From OMSK01 sp902492995 (GTDB lineage: Bacteria; Bacillota_I; Bacilli_A; RF39; UBA660): a stretch of DNA of 14,875 bases. Position numbers and translations under genes: made by a program. The notes under the pieces are model-generated. The model had not been told where the DNA came from and searched no databases. It saw only the letters and a program-made list of their open reading frames with translations. The stretch spans positions 1 to 14,875 of the forward strand of contig CABUNR010000027.1 in NCBI GenBank assembly GCA_902492995.1, in the 5' to 3' direction. Shown piece by piece: positions 14,157 to 14,875 of this stretch (positions are counted from its first letter, which is position 1; each line of letters starts with the position of its first letter).

Positions 14157-14654
14157 ATGGAAAATTTATACGATAGTTATAATTCTATTGTAAAAGATAT
14201 ATTAGAAAATGAAGAATTTAATAAGTTAAAATATATAGAACATCATGGAATAACAAGATATGAACATTCATTTAAAGTTTCTTATATTTCATATTTAATT
14301 GCACGTAATTTGCATTTTAAAAAAGAAGAAGTAGCAAGAGCAGGATTATTACATGATTTCTTTATTAGCAGTGATGATAGAACAATAAAAGAAAAAACTT
14401 TATCAACATTTACTCATCCTAAAAAAGCATTAGAAAATGCTAATAAAAATTTTAAATTATCGAAAAGAGAACAAAATATAATTAAATCTCATATGTTTCC
14501 TCTTTATATAACAATGCCAAGATATAAAGAAAGTGTGTTAGTTAGTTTAGTTGATAAAATAGTAGCTTTATTTGAGTTTTCAGCAAAATTTAAATCAAAA
14601 TTTAAATATGCATCTAATTTGTATATATTAATTTTATTTGGAATATTAAAATAG
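14157..14654 (+). CDS. HD-domain phosphohydrolase-like protein
   Basis: A 165-residue HD-superfamily protein. Metal-binding residues are in place: His37 (RYEHSFKVS), His66-Asp67 (GLLHDFF), His87 and His112 as extra histidines, and Asp133 (SLVDK). This fits the H...HD...D pattern of metal-dependent phosphohydrolases; substrates in the superfamily range from nucleotides to cyclic dinucleotides, and nothing here decides. The sequence HHGITRYEHS is typical of small stand-alone HD proteins in Firmicutes. It ends in a hydrophobic stretch (LYILILFGILK) that could touch the membrane. It has its own promoter; no terminator is visible before the tRNA 17 bp downstream, so read-through into the tRNA is possible. 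Confidence 0.88.
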   Translation: MENLYDSYNSIVKDILENEEFNKLKYIEHHGITRYEHSFKVSYISYLIARNLHFKKEEVARAGLLHDFFISSDDRTIKEKTLSTFTHPKKALENANKNFKLSKREQNIIKSHMFPLYITMPRYKESVLVSLVDKIVALFEFSAKFKSKFKYASNLYILILFGILK

Positions 14655-14671
14655 TTATATTCTAAATAGAT

Positions 14672-14748
14672 GTCCTCGTAGCATAATAGGATAATGCAAT
14701 CGCCTCCTAAGCGATAGACTGGGTGTTCGATTCACCCCGGGGACGCCA
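14672..14748 (+). tRNA. tRNA-Arg (anticodon CCT)
   Basis: Full cloverleaf: acceptor stem GTCCTCG (14672-14678) with CGGGGAC (14738-14744, one T-G pair), D arm GCAT/ATGC, anticodon stem ATCGC/GCGAT with loop CTCCTAA giving anticodon CCT, T arm GGGTG-TTCGATT-CACCC, discriminator G and encoded CCA (14746-14748). It reads AGG codons. No T-run terminator follows before the IS end at 14761. Confidence 0.96.
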
Positions 14749-14819
14749 TATAAATATAAAGGTTCTTTGTCAAATAGTGTTGGTGGACAATAAATTTGAT
14801 AAATGAATTGTGAATATGG

Positions 14820-14840
14820 AGGATGATGAAAAATCATCCT
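14820..14840 (+). promoter_or_regulatory. Hairpin over the putative transposase start
   Basis: Perfect 8-bp stem AGGATGAT (14820-14827) with ATCATCCT (14833-14840), loop GAAAA, followed by TTTAT. The 5' arm holds part of GGAGG and two candidate ATG codons, so it could hide the start from ribosomes or act as a weak terminator. Confidence 0.45.
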
Positions 14841-14875
14841 TTTATAATGCCTTTAATTAAGAAAATACGAGATAT
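14823..14875 (+). CDS. Possible start of a transposase, cut by the window end
   Basis: An open frame beginning ATGATG at 14823 or 14826 stays open to the edge (MMKNHPFIMPLIKKIRD). GGAGG lies at 14818-14822, rather close; an in-frame ATG at 14847 is another choice. Its place about 60 bases inside an ISL3-like end fits a transposase N-terminus, but 17 residues are too few to recognise a family. Confidence 0.2.
   Translation, partial: MMKNHPFIMPLIKKIRD

Larger units (their letters stand above)
14761..14875 (+). mobile_element. Left end of an ISL3-like IS, continuing right of window
   Basis: It starts GGTTCTTTGTCAAATAGTG, close to the known form of ISL3-family ends (GGNTCTTTGTCAA then a GT-rich block), and shares 20 of 25 bases with the outward end at 65-89. 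About 60 bases in, a GGAGG ribosome site and ATG codons occur, as expected for a transposase start. The element begins 12 bp after the tRNA CCA tail. The family call rests on the end sequence only, since the transposase lies beyond the window. Confidence 0.6.

Noticed and set aside
14655..14837. Minus-strand 60-codon frame
   Set aside because: It runs antisense through the whole tRNA and into the IS end, so it cannot be a genuine conserved protein.

Overview
The window is very A+T-rich, densely coded bacterial DNA. Strong purine Shine-Dalgarno sites (AGGAGG, AGGTGAT), TATAAT promoters, a tRNA with an encoded CCA tail, cell-wall enzymes (MurF-like, Ddl), a sortase and a lipoprotein signal peptidase point to a walled low-GC Firmicute-type organism. 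An uncultured gut lineage of Bacilli near the RF39/Mollicute branch is my best guess, from composition and gene style only. The standard code fits: tryptophan is TGG, and all fifteen complete genes end in TAA (11) or TAG (4), none in TGA.

Layout. Positions 1-89 look like the outer end of an insertion sequence (IS) that continues to the left. Next comes a minus-strand class B sortase fused to a large predicted cytosolic domain. It is divergent from a secreted coiled-coil protein with three 90-bp Cys repeats and a C-terminal NPKTG sorting signal, so anchor enzyme and substrate sit together (1-2982). A first plus-strand operon (3002-6604) holds an alpha/beta hydrolase, a membrane-embedded MurF-like ligase and Ddl, i.e. 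synthesis of D-Ala-D-Ala and its addition to the wall precursor. A second (6617-8053) holds an unknown coiled-coil protein overlapping guanylate kinase. A third (8063-9419) is lspA plus an RluD-type pseudouridine synthase, which runs tail to tail into a minus-strand TspO-family gene. A rhomboid protease follows (9921-11072). Then comes a tight three-gene cassette (11146-14072): a polytopic GT-C/DUF6020-like protein, a GT2 polyprenyl-type glycosyltransferase and a GtrA-family flippase. The window closes with an HD-domain protein, tRNA-Arg(CCT) and, 12 bp after the tRNA, a second outward-facing IS end.

The theme is the cell envelope: wall-precursor synthesis, protein anchoring, lipoprotein processing, intramembrane proteolysis and probable glycosylation of a surface polymer. 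Regulation looks compact. Five or more transcription units start from an extended -10 box (TGN-TATAAT) placed only about 15-25 nt before the start codon, and several terminators use the stop codon of the preceding gene as part of the hairpin stem.

The most novel-looking items are the sortase with an intracellular domain beside its likely NPKTG substrate, the membrane-embedded MurF, the three-component glycosylation cassette, and the matching IS ends that bracket the whole window.
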